This document shows, piece after piece, positions 34,918-42,507 of a stretch of 64,000 nucleotides of DNA. The notes below the pieces were generated by a model. It was not told the DNA's origin. It saw only the letters and a list, made by a program, of their open reading frames with translations, and did no database searches. The first letter of the stretch is position 1; each line of letters begins with the position of its first letter. The translations under genes were made by a program, and so were the position numbers. The stretch comes from Thalassospira sp. MCCC 1A01428 (lineage in GTDB: Bacteria > Pseudomonadota > Alphaproteobacteria > Rhodospirillales > Thalassospiraceae), in NCBI RefSeq assembly GCF_002115825.1, contig NZ_JFJZ01000002.1, positions 1 through 64,000 of the forward strand, read 5' to 3'.

Positions 34918-36144
34918 TTGGCATCCACATCCCTGCATTTGTCTCGCGCCCGTTTTACCCGTTTCAAGACGAAGCAGCCCTTTGAATTTGGCCTGCCCAA
35001 TGTTGCAGCCAATATCCGCCAAAAATCCGATGGCAGTGCCAGTTATTTAACCCGGGTGTCATCCCTTTTGCGCCAGCAAATCCTGCCTAAGGCTGCATCG
35101 GTTAAAATTGTCTCAGACACCATTCATCTGGATGTGCTGCCGCGTGATCACTGGCAACATCCTTTTAACCGCAAACGCATATTATTTTTAATACCGGCCG
35201 ATGCCCTGGGCGATTGTGTTGGTATGACGATGTTTTTACGCGCTTTTCAAATAGCCTATCCAACTTGCAAAATAGGTTTGCTAAATACCGGCAGCGCCAG
35301 CGACATCTTCGCCAGCTTGACGAATATTGAAATCTTTCAGCTTTTCATTTCCGCCAATCAGCTTAAGCGGTTTGATATGCTGATTGATTTGTCTGAAATG
35401 GCAGGCTGGAAAGATATCGCAACGGCACCGGTTGATTGCGAAGGTGTACTATGTCGCGAATTTGCGATACCGCCTGTGCCTGAACCAGTGCCGGCACGAC
35501 CAACAACTGAAAAGTTGCGAATCGGCATTTTACCAATGGCTTCCTCACCGCTTCGCACGCTGCCACCGCAATTTGTCGCGAAAACGATATCGGCAATTAC
35601 CGATCAGGCCAGCGATATCTCGGTTGTCCTTAATGCCTATCAGGGCGTCAAGGATGCGTATAAGTCCGCCATTGGGCCGCTCCCGACAACGATAAACCTG
35701 ATCGACGGCTTTAAAACAATTGCCGATCTGATGTCGTTCATTGGCACGTGCGATTACGTCATTGTTGCTGACAGTGGCCCGGCCCATATCACCAAACTTT
35801 ATGGTATTCCGGGAATCGGCGTTTATACGTCGGCATCACCGACGGTGCTGCATGGCAGATTTACCAATATTACAGCATGGCAAAGTGATTATCACGGTGA
35901 CTATTGCTCGGCCCCGTGTGGGCTTGCCAAACTGCATGCGACCGAAAACGGCGAAATCGGCTGCATGGGCAGCCTTGAAACATCGCGTGAAAAGCTTGTG
36001 GCCTTGCCATCCCGTCGTGATCCGGCGCTTGTCCAGCGTCTTTCAACTGTTCAACCCGTACCATGTGTCAGCCACCTCGTAGCAACATATGAACGGTTTA
36101 AAATATCCCTTACCGCAGATATCGCTGCCCGCTGCCATAGCTGA
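34918..36144 (+). CDS. Family 9 glycosyltransferase (heptosyltransferase-like)
   Basis: A 408-residue protein with a GT9 fold in its later part: ILFLIPADALGDCVGMTMFLRAFQ as the first Rossmann unit, the acceptor region and the donor-binding CDYVIVADSGPAHITKLYGIPGIGVY. Such enzymes add heptose or related sugars to lipopolysaccharide core. The N-terminal about 80 residues precede the domain. No ATG lies near the open start; the TTG at 34918 has AAGGA 10 nt upstream and is the best start. It is monocistronic, in a gap between the thiE-like gene and the porins. Confidence 0.8.
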   Translation: MASTSLHLSRARFTRFKTKQPFEFGLPNVAANIRQKSDGSASYLTRVSSLLRQQILPKAASVKIVSDTIHLDVLPRDHWQHPFNRKRILFLIPADALGDCVGMTMFLRAFQIAYPTCKIGLLNTGSASDIFASLTNIEIFQLFISANQLKRFDMLIDLSEMAGWKDIATAPVDCEGVLCREFAIPPVPEPVPARPTTEKLRIGILPMASSPLRTLPPQFVAKTISAITDQASDISVVLNAYQGVKDAYKSAIGPLPTTINLIDGFKTIADLMSFIGTCDYVIVADSGPAHITKLYGIPGIGVYTSASPTVLHGRFTNITAWQSDYHGDYCSAPCGLAKLHATENGEIGCMGSLETSREKLVALPSRRDPALVQRLSTVQPVPCVSHLVATYERFKISLTADIAARCHS

Positions 36145-36212
36145 TCTGTTGTTAAAAATCATTTTCTATGGACAGCCACTCGGCCCACGTCGCATAGCTG
36201 ATAATATCGTTC

Positions 36213-36244
36213 AAAAAAAAGAGGGCGCCAAAGGCACCCTCTTT
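36213..36244 (-). terminator. Terminator of porin gene 1
   Basis: On the minus strand AAAGAGGGTGCC pairs with GGCGCCCTCTTT (one mismatch) and is followed by at least six T residues. The stop codon is 26 bp upstream. Confidence 0.85.
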
Positions 36245-36270
36245 CTCGCGATTGCTGATCGTCAACTTGA

Positions 36271-37341
36271 TTAGAAGTCGAGACGCAGACCGGTAACAGC
36301 GCCGTAGCCGTCATTGTCGGCAGCAGAGTTGTCATTGTCATCGTCGAACCAGAAGATCGACGATTTCCATGCAACGCCAGCGCCGAGCTGATAAGCGAGA
36401 CCAAGATCCACCGTGCTTATTTCGCCATTTGCACTCGGACTAATGTTGTTGCTCATAGCTTTGGTCGAACGATTACCGTAATCAGAGTAAGCGTAGCTCA
36501 GGGAAACACTTGCTGCGTCCATGGCATAAGCGATACCGATGTCGTAGTTGTTGGTGTCCTTGGTAGCCTCAGTTTCCCGGTCGTTAATGCCATAATCGTC
36601 TTCAATTTGGCTCCAAGAACCACCAAATGTAAAGTTCCCAAAACCAACATTTACACCAAGGCCGTACCAGTTACCCTGACCTTTATGTTCGCCAACAGCG
36701 GACAGGCCAAGTGCAACACCATCAAAATCATGGTCGTAAGACAGACCAGCAGAAACAACCGGCAGACCTTCAGTTGTGCCCTGACCCAGATTACCACCGC
36801 TACCACCAGCATTTTTCGACTCGTCGCTATCGGTGTAAGAAACACCAGCGCGGAAGCCGCCCATGACCGGGGTGAAGTAGGTGATCTTGGGATCATCACC
36901 AGAACTCTGGACTGTGTCAGGAAGATAAGTGTCAACCCAGTTAGTCAAGTCGCCGTCATTGACGCCAACCGGGCCGACTGCCGGTGCTGTGAGTCCCATG
37001 TCGTCGGCTGCACCGTCGTCTTCGCCCATTCTGATCTGACCAAACGAACCATTAATATAGAGATACTGTTCGTCAACCTGATCGTCAGAAGTTTCACCTT
37101 CAAGTTCAACAACGGCGCCAACTTCGATGCCGTTATCAAGAATGGTCGAACCCGAGAAATGAATTTCGGTATCGGACTGGAAAGCATTTTTGTTATCAAA
37201 TGCATCATCCTGCGAGGTGATACCGGCCCACTGTTCCATGTAACCACCGACCGAAAGTTTGATCGGTTCGGATGCGCTGGCAGAAACGGCGAAACCGGAA
37301 ACGGCGACAAGTGCCGTGGTCGCAACAAGAATCTTTTTCAT
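36271..37341 (-). CDS. Outer-membrane porin 1
   Basis: A 356-residue trimeric-porin-like beta barrel. The signal peptide is MKKILVATTALVAVSGFAVS ending at an ASA site before SEPIKLSVGGYMEQWAGI, and the protein ends in LRLDF with the C-terminal phenylalanine recognised by the BAM machine. Alternating amphipathic strands and acidic glycine-rich loops fill the middle. The ATG at 37341 lies behind AGGGAAAAG; further upstream sequence in frame is not part of the protein. It is clearly paralogous to the gene at 37877-38929: N-terminal and C-terminal 30 residues nearly coincide. It diffuses small solutes across the outer membrane (family inference). Confidence 0.9.
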   Translation of the reverse strand: MKKILVATTALVAVSGFAVSASASEPIKLSVGGYMEQWAGITSQDDAFDNKNAFQSDTEIHFSGSTILDNGIEVGAVVELEGETSDDQVDEQYLYINGSFGQIRMGEDDGAADDMGLTAPAVGPVGVNDGDLTNWVDTYLPDTVQSSGDDPKITYFTPVMGGFRAGVSYTDSDESKNAGGSGGNLGQGTTEGLPVVSAGLSYDHDFDGVALGLSAVGEHKGQGNWYGLGVNVGFGNFTFGGSWSQIEDDYGINDRETEATKDTNNYDIGIAYAMDAASVSLSYAYSDYGNRSTKAMSNNISPSANGEISTVDLGLAYQLGAGVAWKSSIFWFDDDNDNSAADNDGYGAVTGLRLDF

Positions 37342-37425
37342 CTTTTCCCTCATTGAAAACAAACGCTGTTGGCGTTGGTTAGCAGAACATTTTTCTGTTT
37401 GCTGAGGACTACCTAATCCAATAAA

Positions 37426-37438
37426 TGACCTTCGGTCA
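37426..37438. promoter_or_regulatory. Palindrome TGACC-N3-GGTCA upstream of porin 1 (proximal)
   Basis: Perfect 5-bp arms with a 3-bp spacer (TTC), 85 bp upstream of the porin 1 start codon. The same arms recur at 37593-37605. Confidence 0.45.
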
Positions 37439-37592
37439 ATTAAAAGAGATGATTTACGTGATGTTTTTGCCAAGTACGTGACAAAAAAATCACACTTCGC
37501 TCTTACACAGTTAATTTGGCTGATTCAAGCCATCGCTTCGGACTATTTTACACTGGTTGTAGCACGTACAAAACTGAAATGAGTTTATTTAA

Positions 37593-37605
37593 TGACCATA
37601 GGTCA
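37593..37605. promoter_or_regulatory. Palindrome TGACC-N3-GGTCA upstream of porin 1 (distal)
   Basis: Second copy of the same inverted repeat, spacer ATA, 167 bp from the first copy measured start to start (about 16 helical turns). Two identical sites in one promoter region suggest operators of a dimeric regulator, possibly with looping. Confidence 0.45.
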
Positions 37606-37819
37606 CTTTGCGAGCATATTTTAAAGACGAGGCACCGACTTTACTTAATTCATTATCGAAAAAAACCACATCAAAGGCCCAAAGAAAGAATCGATTCCAT
37701 CCCTGCAAAGCCCGCAATATCAAGACTGCATGATGTTCGCTGGCATCCAAAAATACAGCAAGACAGCTCTACGACGATTTTTGAGCGCCCTGAGGAGCAA
37801 AATTCAATCCAATTCAGAC

Positions 37820-37851
37820 AAAAAAAGAAGGGAGCGAAAAACGCTCCCTTC
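37820..37851 (-). terminator. Terminator of porin gene 2
   Basis: GAAGGGAGCG pairs with CGCTCCCTTC across a 5-nt loop; on the minus strand the stem is followed by six T residues. Confidence 0.88.
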
Positions 37852-37876
37852 TCCATTCGTCGATCTAATCGAAAGA

Positions 37877-38929
37877 TTAGAAGTCGAGGCGAAGACCGGT
37901 AACGGCACCAAAACCATCATTGTCGCCAGCACCGCCAGCAGCTTTGTCGTCGTTGTTAAACCAGAAGATCGAGCTTCTCCAGCTAACGCCAGCACCAAGC
38001 TGGTAACGCAGACCGAGGTCAACGGTATCAATCTCGTTGCCGGTCGAAGCTGCGCCAGCATCATTGGTAACAATGTCACCATTTGCATAAGACAGAGAAA
38101 TCTGGGCTGCATCCATTGCATAAGCAACACCGATGTCAAAACCGGTGGTGTCATCAGCAAGTTTGGTCGCGCCGCCTTTTACGCCGTAATCGTCGCTCTT
38201 CTGACCGTAAGAACCACCAACAGTGAAGTTACCAAAACCAACGGTGGTACCGACACTGAACCATTCGCCTTCACCTTTGTGCTCGCCAACAGCCGCGAGG
38301 CCGAGGCTTACACCGTCAAAGTCACCGCGATATTCGAGGCCAAGCGAGGTAACCGGCAAACCGCCAGTGGTGTTCTGGCTGCTTGTTGCAGAACCGTCAT
38401 TCTTGGAGGTGTCGCTATCGGTGTAAGAAACACCAATGCGGAAGCCGCCCATGAACGGGGTGTAATAGGTGATTTTGGGATCATCGCCATCATCCCACAC
38501 GGTGTCCGGCATTGCAGCGATATCAACCCAGTTTGACAGGTCACCATCGTTCACACCAACTGGACCAACAGCCGGAGCAGTGATACCCATAGCACCAGCA
38601 GCGCCGTCGCCTTCACCCATGCGGAACTGACCGAAAGAACCGTTGACATACAGATACTGTTCGTCGATCTGGTCGCCAGAGGTTTCGCCTTCGAGCTGAA
38701 TCATGGCACCAACTTCGATGCCGTTATCAAGGGTGGTCGAACCCGAGAAATAAACTTCGGTGTCGGACTGGAAAGCGTTGATGTTATCATGGCCATCATC
38801 CTGGGACGCGATACCGGCCCACTGTTCCATGTAACCGCCAACCGACAATTTAATCGGTTCAGAGGCCTGTGCCTGGCCTGCTGCTGCAACAGCGACGAGT
38901 GCGCTGGTAGCAATAAGAATCTTTTTCAT
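37877..38929 (-). CDS. Outer-membrane porin 2
   Basis: A 350-residue paralogue of porin 1 in tandem on the same strand. Signal peptide MKKILIATSALVAVAAAGQA ends at QAQA before SEPIKLSVGGYMEQWAGI; the end is GFGAVTGLRLDF. ILDNGIEVGA-type and PAVGPVGVNDGDLSNWV segments are shared with porin 1, while loops differ in length and charge. The ATG at 38929 follows AGGGAAAAG. The frame is open further up into a cysteine-rich run that is not part of the protein. Separate terminators and regulatory regions imply independent regulation of the two genes. Confidence 0.9.
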   Translation of the reverse strand: MKKILIATSALVAVAAAGQAQASEPIKLSVGGYMEQWAGIASQDDGHDNINAFQSDTEVYFSGSTTLDNGIEVGAMIQLEGETSGDQIDEQYLYVNGSFGQFRMGEGDGAAGAMGITAPAVGPVGVNDGDLSNWVDIAAMPDTVWDDGDDPKITYYTPFMGGFRIGVSYTDSDTSKNDGSATSSQNTTGGLPVTSLGLEYRGDFDGVSLGLAAVGEHKGEGEWFSVGTTVGFGNFTVGGSYGQKSDDYGVKGGATKLADDTTGFDIGVAYAMDAAQISLSYANGDIVTNDAGAASTGNEIDTVDLGLRYQLGAGVSWRSSIFWFNNDDKAAGGAGDNDGFGAVTGLRLDF

Positions 38930-38956
38930 CTTTTCCCTCAACGTCTTCTTCAACCC

Positions 38957-38968
38957 GCTTAAGCGGTT
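38957..38968. promoter_or_regulatory. Palindrome in the porin 2 leader
   Basis: CCGCTTAAGCGG is a perfect 12-bp palindrome 28 bp upstream of the porin 2 start codon. It could be an operator or a leader hairpin. The TGACC-N3-GGTCA motif of porin 1 is not found here. Confidence 0.35.
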
Positions 38969-39106
38969 ATTTGAAGTGTGAACGACAATTATGGTGTCGC
39001 CCGGTTCGACGCTATGGAGCCAGCATTTTGCCCCCCCGTCAACCAAACTGTGGCGACAATGTAACATTTTTGGGGACCCGTGGCAAAAAGGACACACTTG
39101 TTTTCT

Positions 39107-39135
39107 TTGCCCTCCTCGCAATTGCTGCTTATAGT
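39107..39135 (+). promoter_or_regulatory. Promoter of the DUF3576 gene
   Basis: TTGCCC (39107-39112) and TATAGT (39130-39135) with a 17-bp spacer, 41 bp before the GTG start codon. Confidence 0.55.
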
Positions 39136-39176
39136 GCGCTCAGCATTGCCATTGACTGATCAGAAGGCCGCACAAA

Positions 39177-39740
39177 GTGACTGTTTCCAAATTAAAATTG
39201 ATTGCCGCTTGCACCCTAGTTTCCGCGCTTGCTGCTTGCAGCGGTGCTTCACAATCAGACTATGACAATTACCCCGGATCTGCGCCTGGCAACGACCGTG
39301 TTCTCGGTCGTTCGGCAACTATTGCAGACAAGAAAAAACAGGGAAGCGTTTTTGGCGATGATGGGCTGAACATTTTTGGCAGTGACAGTAAAAAACAGCA
39401 AGGCGGTACAGGTATCGGTGTAAACAGCTTTTTGTGGCGTGCTACGCTCGATACGCTGTCTTTCATGCCGCTGAATTCTGCTGATCCTTTTGGTGGCGTC
39501 ATCATTACCGACTGGTACAGCCCGGCTGAAACGCCGAATGAACGGTTCAAGATTACCGGATATATTCTGGGTGTTGCCTTGCGTTCAGATGCTGTCAAGG
39601 TTGCCATCTTCCGCCAGGTTCGCGCCGGAGGCAATGAATGGGCAGATGCTGTTGTTGATCCGAAAACCGTGACTGCAATGGAAGATTCGATTTTAACACG
39701 CGCCCGCCAGTTGCGTATCGATAGCGCCAGCAATCAGTAA
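39177..39740 (+). CDS. DUF3576 family lipoprotein
   Basis: A 187-residue protein with signal peptide and lipobox (VSALAACSG; C21), followed by a domain with NSFLWRATLDTLSFMPLNSADPFGG and VIITDWYSPAETPNERFKI, the hallmark of the alphaproteobacterial DUF3576 family. Translation starts at GTG. In most alphaproteobacteria this gene is followed by leuS, lptE and holA; here leuS is reduced to a relic. The function is unknown, but linkage with lptE suggests a role at the outer membrane. A strong terminator lies 54 bp behind the stop codon. Confidence 0.88.
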   Translation: MTVSKLKLIAACTLVSALAACSGASQSDYDNYPGSAPGNDRVLGRSATIADKKKQGSVFGDDGLNIFGSDSKKQQGGTGIGVNSFLWRATLDTLSFMPLNSADPFGGVIITDWYSPAETPNERFKITGYILGVALRSDAVKVAIFRQVRAGGNEWADAVVDPKTVTAMEDSILTRARQLRIDSASNQ

Positions 39741-39749
39741 ATAGTACCA

Positions 39750-40493
39750 ATGTGCTTAACTGGTGCAGACACCCGATATACCTCGCCAACATACAATCCC
39801 CATTCGCTTAATCGCCGATGGGGATTGTTTTTGTCCGAGAAAAAGCAAGAAATACCGGCAGCCTTCACCGCCGGAAGTGATCTTAAAAGCGACACTGCAA
39901 GAAACTTTCGTGAAAACCTTGGCTTTCACATCCAGAACAATCTGGTTCAAATACCCTGTTTATTATCAGCAACGAATAGCCTTGACCTTGCGGGCAAACC
40001 GCCATCGCATCATCGTCAGGATAATATTGTCGGCCCCATCATTTTGCATGATGGCATAACCGATATCCCAACCCTGATAGACGAGGTGGGAATCGACATT
40101 GTGACCCTGGCCGTATTATCAGACGTACCATTACACCGTCCGCGCCGCCTTGAACTTGAAGATCTGGTCAGCCAATGGCGCTGGTTACGCCAGGTTTGGC
40201 AATTTTTCTGTCGAACTAAAGTCGACAATTCTCACCATATCAGCTCGAATGAAGCAGACCTTATTACGGCAAGGTCTGCTAATATTGTTCGTGAAATCAG
40301 CCAGGCTCGATACAACATCGCGATTGCCGACATGCGCGCCATGTTTCAGGGTTTGAAAAAAGCACCTGATAATTGCAACGAACCAGATCAATTGCAGTTT
40401 CTATACCTGATGCGTTTGTTTTGCCCTTACATCGGGCATGAATTATTGTATCGCTATGGATTAGTCGAAAAGCCTGACCAATCGGAGTCCTGA
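39750..40493 (+). pseudogene. leuS relic: C-terminal LeuRS fragment without catalytic core
   Basis: The reading frame (247 codons) shows clear traces of a leucyl-tRNA synthetase from the KMSKS loop onward: DIPTLIDEVGIDIVTLAVLS followed by LVSQWRWLRQVWQFF matches the stem-contact segment ('DIIDEYGADTARLFMLSDSP...WRFLNRLWRL'), NIVREISQARYNIAIADMRA matches the anticodon-domain helix ('DIE.FHFNTAVA.IMEL'), and LMRLFCPYIGHELLYRYG matches 'LAPMAPHLAEELW..LG'. The HIGH motif, editing domain and KMSKS signature are absent, so it cannot aminoacylate. It lies exactly at the leuS position between DUF3576 and lptE. The only ATG start (39750) precedes a strong terminator at 39794; after that no ATG occurs for over 150 codons. 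Its stop is 4 bp before lptE. A retained non-catalytic protein is possible. Confidence 0.75.
39794..39832 (+). terminator. Terminator of the DUF3576 gene, inside the leuS-relic frame
   Basis: A perfect 10-bp stem CAATCCCCAT/ATGGGGATTG with a 14-nt loop runs into five T residues. It lies within the first 30 codons of the leuS-relic frame. Confidence 0.9.
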
Positions 40494-40497
40494 AACG

Positions 40498-41007
40498 ATG
40501 TTACTGCGTCCCATCATGTCATTATTTCTTTGTCTGGCAGTACCATCTCTGGGTGCATGCGGATTTCACCCGCTTTATGCACAAAATCAGGCCAATGAAA
40601 CAACTTCGGATGTCTTATCCAGGATAAAAATCGATTTAATCGAAAACCGTGTCGGACAATTAACCAGAAGCGTCCTGCTGGAAAACCTTACGCCAAAAGG
40701 TGCTCCGGTAAATGCGGAATATGAACTGGTCGTCGACTTAAACGAAACCACAAACGATCTTGGCTTCACCAAAGCAAATGAAGCCACCATTTCCGACTAT
40801 ATTCTGGCCGGAACTTACAAACTGATCCGGATTTCCGACACCAAAATTATACGTAGCGGCACATTGCGCGCACGAACCAGCTTTAACCTTGTCCAATCTG
40901 ATTTTGCCAGCCTTGAAGCCGAAGCAACCGCCCGCGAAGATGCGGCACGTAATCTGGCAAGACAAATTTCGAATCAGGTTGTAATTGGCGTCAACAATGC
41001 TGAATAA
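40498..41007 (+). CDS. lptE: LPS assembly lipoprotein LptE
   Basis: LptE plugs the outer-membrane LPS translocon LptD. The 169-residue product has a lipoprotein signal ending LGAC (C21) directly followed by GFHPLY, the standard LptE start after the lipid-bearing cysteine. The alpha-beta fold with LIENRVGQLTRSVLLENL, YELVVDLNET and a C-terminal helix rich in AR residues fits. It starts 4 bp behind the leuS relic, whose end supplies the ribosome site (CGGAG), and is followed 18 bp on by holA, the conserved partner gene. Confidence 0.9.
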   Translation: MLLRPIMSLFLCLAVPSLGACGFHPLYAQNQANETTSDVLSRIKIDLIENRVGQLTRSVLLENLTPKGAPVNAEYELVVDLNETTNDLGFTKANEATISDYILAGTYKLIRISDTKIIRSGTLRARTSFNLVQSDFASLEAEATAREDAARNLARQISNQVVIGVNNAE

Positions 41008-41025
41008 ATTCAGTTCCGTAATTTT

Positions 41026-42057
41026 ATGAAACTCAAAGCAGCCCAGGTCGAGTCGTTTTTACGTTCCCCCGATGCCAAGGCACAGTTCATCCTGATTTAT
41101 GGGGAGGATGAAGGCCTTGTGCGCGAGCGAGGTGCCACACTGGCGAAAACCGTTGTCGATGACCTGAAAGACCCCTTTCGTGTCGTCGAACTTGGCCCTT
41201 CGCATTTAAAAGAAGACGGCGGGCGATTACGCGATGAAGCAGCAGCCATAAGTTTTGGTGGTGGCAGACGCGTCGTACGACTCCGTGATATCGGTGATGC
41301 CCACGCAGCCGTCGTCTCGGACTTTCTGCAACACCCCGCTGGCGACGCCTTGATTGTTTGTGAAGCAGGAAGCCTGCCTTCCCGCTCAAAGTTGCGGCAG
41401 GCCGTTGAAAAAGCCTCTAACGGCATGGCCCTGCCCTGTTATGCCGACTCGGGACGGGATCTGGAAGGCCTGATCAAATCTGTGATGGACGAGCATCATC
41501 TTCAGATTGAACGGGATGCAACGCGTTATCTGATTGCCAATCTTGGCAGCGACCGCATGATTTCCCGCAACGAGCTACAAAAACTTGCCCTTTATGCCTT
41601 AAATCAGCAGCAGGTAACCCTGGCTGATGCCATGGCCTGTATCGGCGATAGTTCTGCCCGCCATTATGATGACGTGCTTCAATCTGTTTCTGCTGGAAAT
41701 GTCGCCAATCTTGATCTTGCCCTCACCCGACTGGTCGAGGAAGGCCTTAACCCCGTTGGCGCCCTGCGCATGATGATCGGATATTTTCAGAAATTACATT
41801 TGGTGAAGGGTCAGGTTGCCCAGGGTACATCTGTTGAACAGGCGATGAAATCCTTACGCCCGCCCCTGTTTTTCAAAGCTGCGGACCAGTTTCGCGCCAA
41901 TTTATCCTACTGGCCGCTACCGCATATTCAGCGGGCCTTACAAATATTTCTTGAAGCTGAAAAAGACTGTAAAAGCGGCTTGGCAGTGCCTGAAACCCTT
42001 GCGCATCGGGCCATGATCAAGGTTACCGTAGCCCGGCAAAAACAGGGCCGTCGCTGA
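41026..42057 (+). CDS. holA: DNA polymerase III delta subunit HolA
   Basis: The clamp-loader subunit that opens the beta clamp. The 343-residue protein starts KAAQVESFLRSPDAKAQFILIYGEDEGLVRERG, a typical HolA start (degenerate Walker region), and shows the AAA+ lid (LPCYADSGRDLEGLIKSVMDEH) and the C-terminal collar with GALRMMIGYFQKLHLVKGQ. Full length. It is coupled with lptE, an arrangement found widely in alphaproteobacteria, and converges on parB. Confidence 0.92.
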   Translation: MKLKAAQVESFLRSPDAKAQFILIYGEDEGLVRERGATLAKTVVDDLKDPFRVVELGPSHLKEDGGRLRDEAAAISFGGGRRVVRLRDIGDAHAAVVSDFLQHPAGDALIVCEAGSLPSRSKLRQAVEKASNGMALPCYADSGRDLEGLIKSVMDEHHLQIERDATRYLIANLGSDRMISRNELQKLALYALNQQQVTLADAMACIGDSSARHYDDVLQSVSAGNVANLDLALTRLVEEGLNPVGALRMMIGYFQKLHLVKGQVAQGTSVEQAMKSLRPPLFFKAADQFRANLSYWPLPHIQRALQIFLEAEKDCKSGLAVPETLAHRAMIKVTVARQKQGRR

Positions 42058-42507
42058 TCACGATTTCCCAGTTGTACGCCGGGCTAACGTTCATCCTTCA
42101 AACGCCTCAGTTGGCCGCTATATACGTAAAATCATCAGCTTTTCGTAATTTCAGCCCAGGGAACGCAACTGCATCCTAGCGGCACGCTATCGCATTTTCG
42201 TGCGTACGCCCCTTTTCATCATATGTAATGACAGCTTCTTAAAAGCTACTCCGGACGATACACAAGACCATATCTTACCCGGTCGACGTTTGCTTTTCCT
42301 GGGCCTCACGGCTTGGATTCCAACGAGTCGGTATCTATCCGAATCAGGATATAACGAAAAGTAACAATGCTACCGGTTGGTCAAATGCAGCCAGATTTGA
42401 ACAACAAATTTGGTCTCGTCAAAAGCAAACTCAAAAAGAAATAAGGCCGGTTTTCAAAGAAAAACCGACCTTATTGCAGTGCAGCATTTAACGTTCTGTC
42501 GTTGCAA
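42058..42507. other. 450-bp convergent gap between holA and parB
   Basis: No gene or known RNA is recognised. The only firm element is the hairpin at 42440-42475. Several stop codons occur in all frames. The base composition resembles the neighbouring intergenic DNA. Confidence 0.5.
42440..42475 (-). terminator. Terminator of parB
   Basis: AATAAGG-C-CGGTTTT pairs with AAAACCG-A-CCTTATT (one mismatch); on the minus strand it runs into TCTTTTTGAG. It may also end holA transcripts from the other side. Confidence 0.75.

Larger units (their letters stand above)
37342..37876. other. 535-bp AT-rich region between the two porin genes
   Basis: This holds the 5' region of porin 1 (minus strand) and the terminator of porin 2. 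Two TGACC-N3-GGTCA palindromes lie inside (listed separately). A 128-codon plus-strand frame from 37516 overlaps the terminator and the end of porin 2 and is not convincing. I cannot point to a certain promoter. Confidence 0.5.

Noticed and set aside
36607-38536. Long plus-strand frames opposite the two porins
   Set aside because: Both porins have signal peptides, ribosome sites and terminators on the minus strand; the plus frames are mirror effects.
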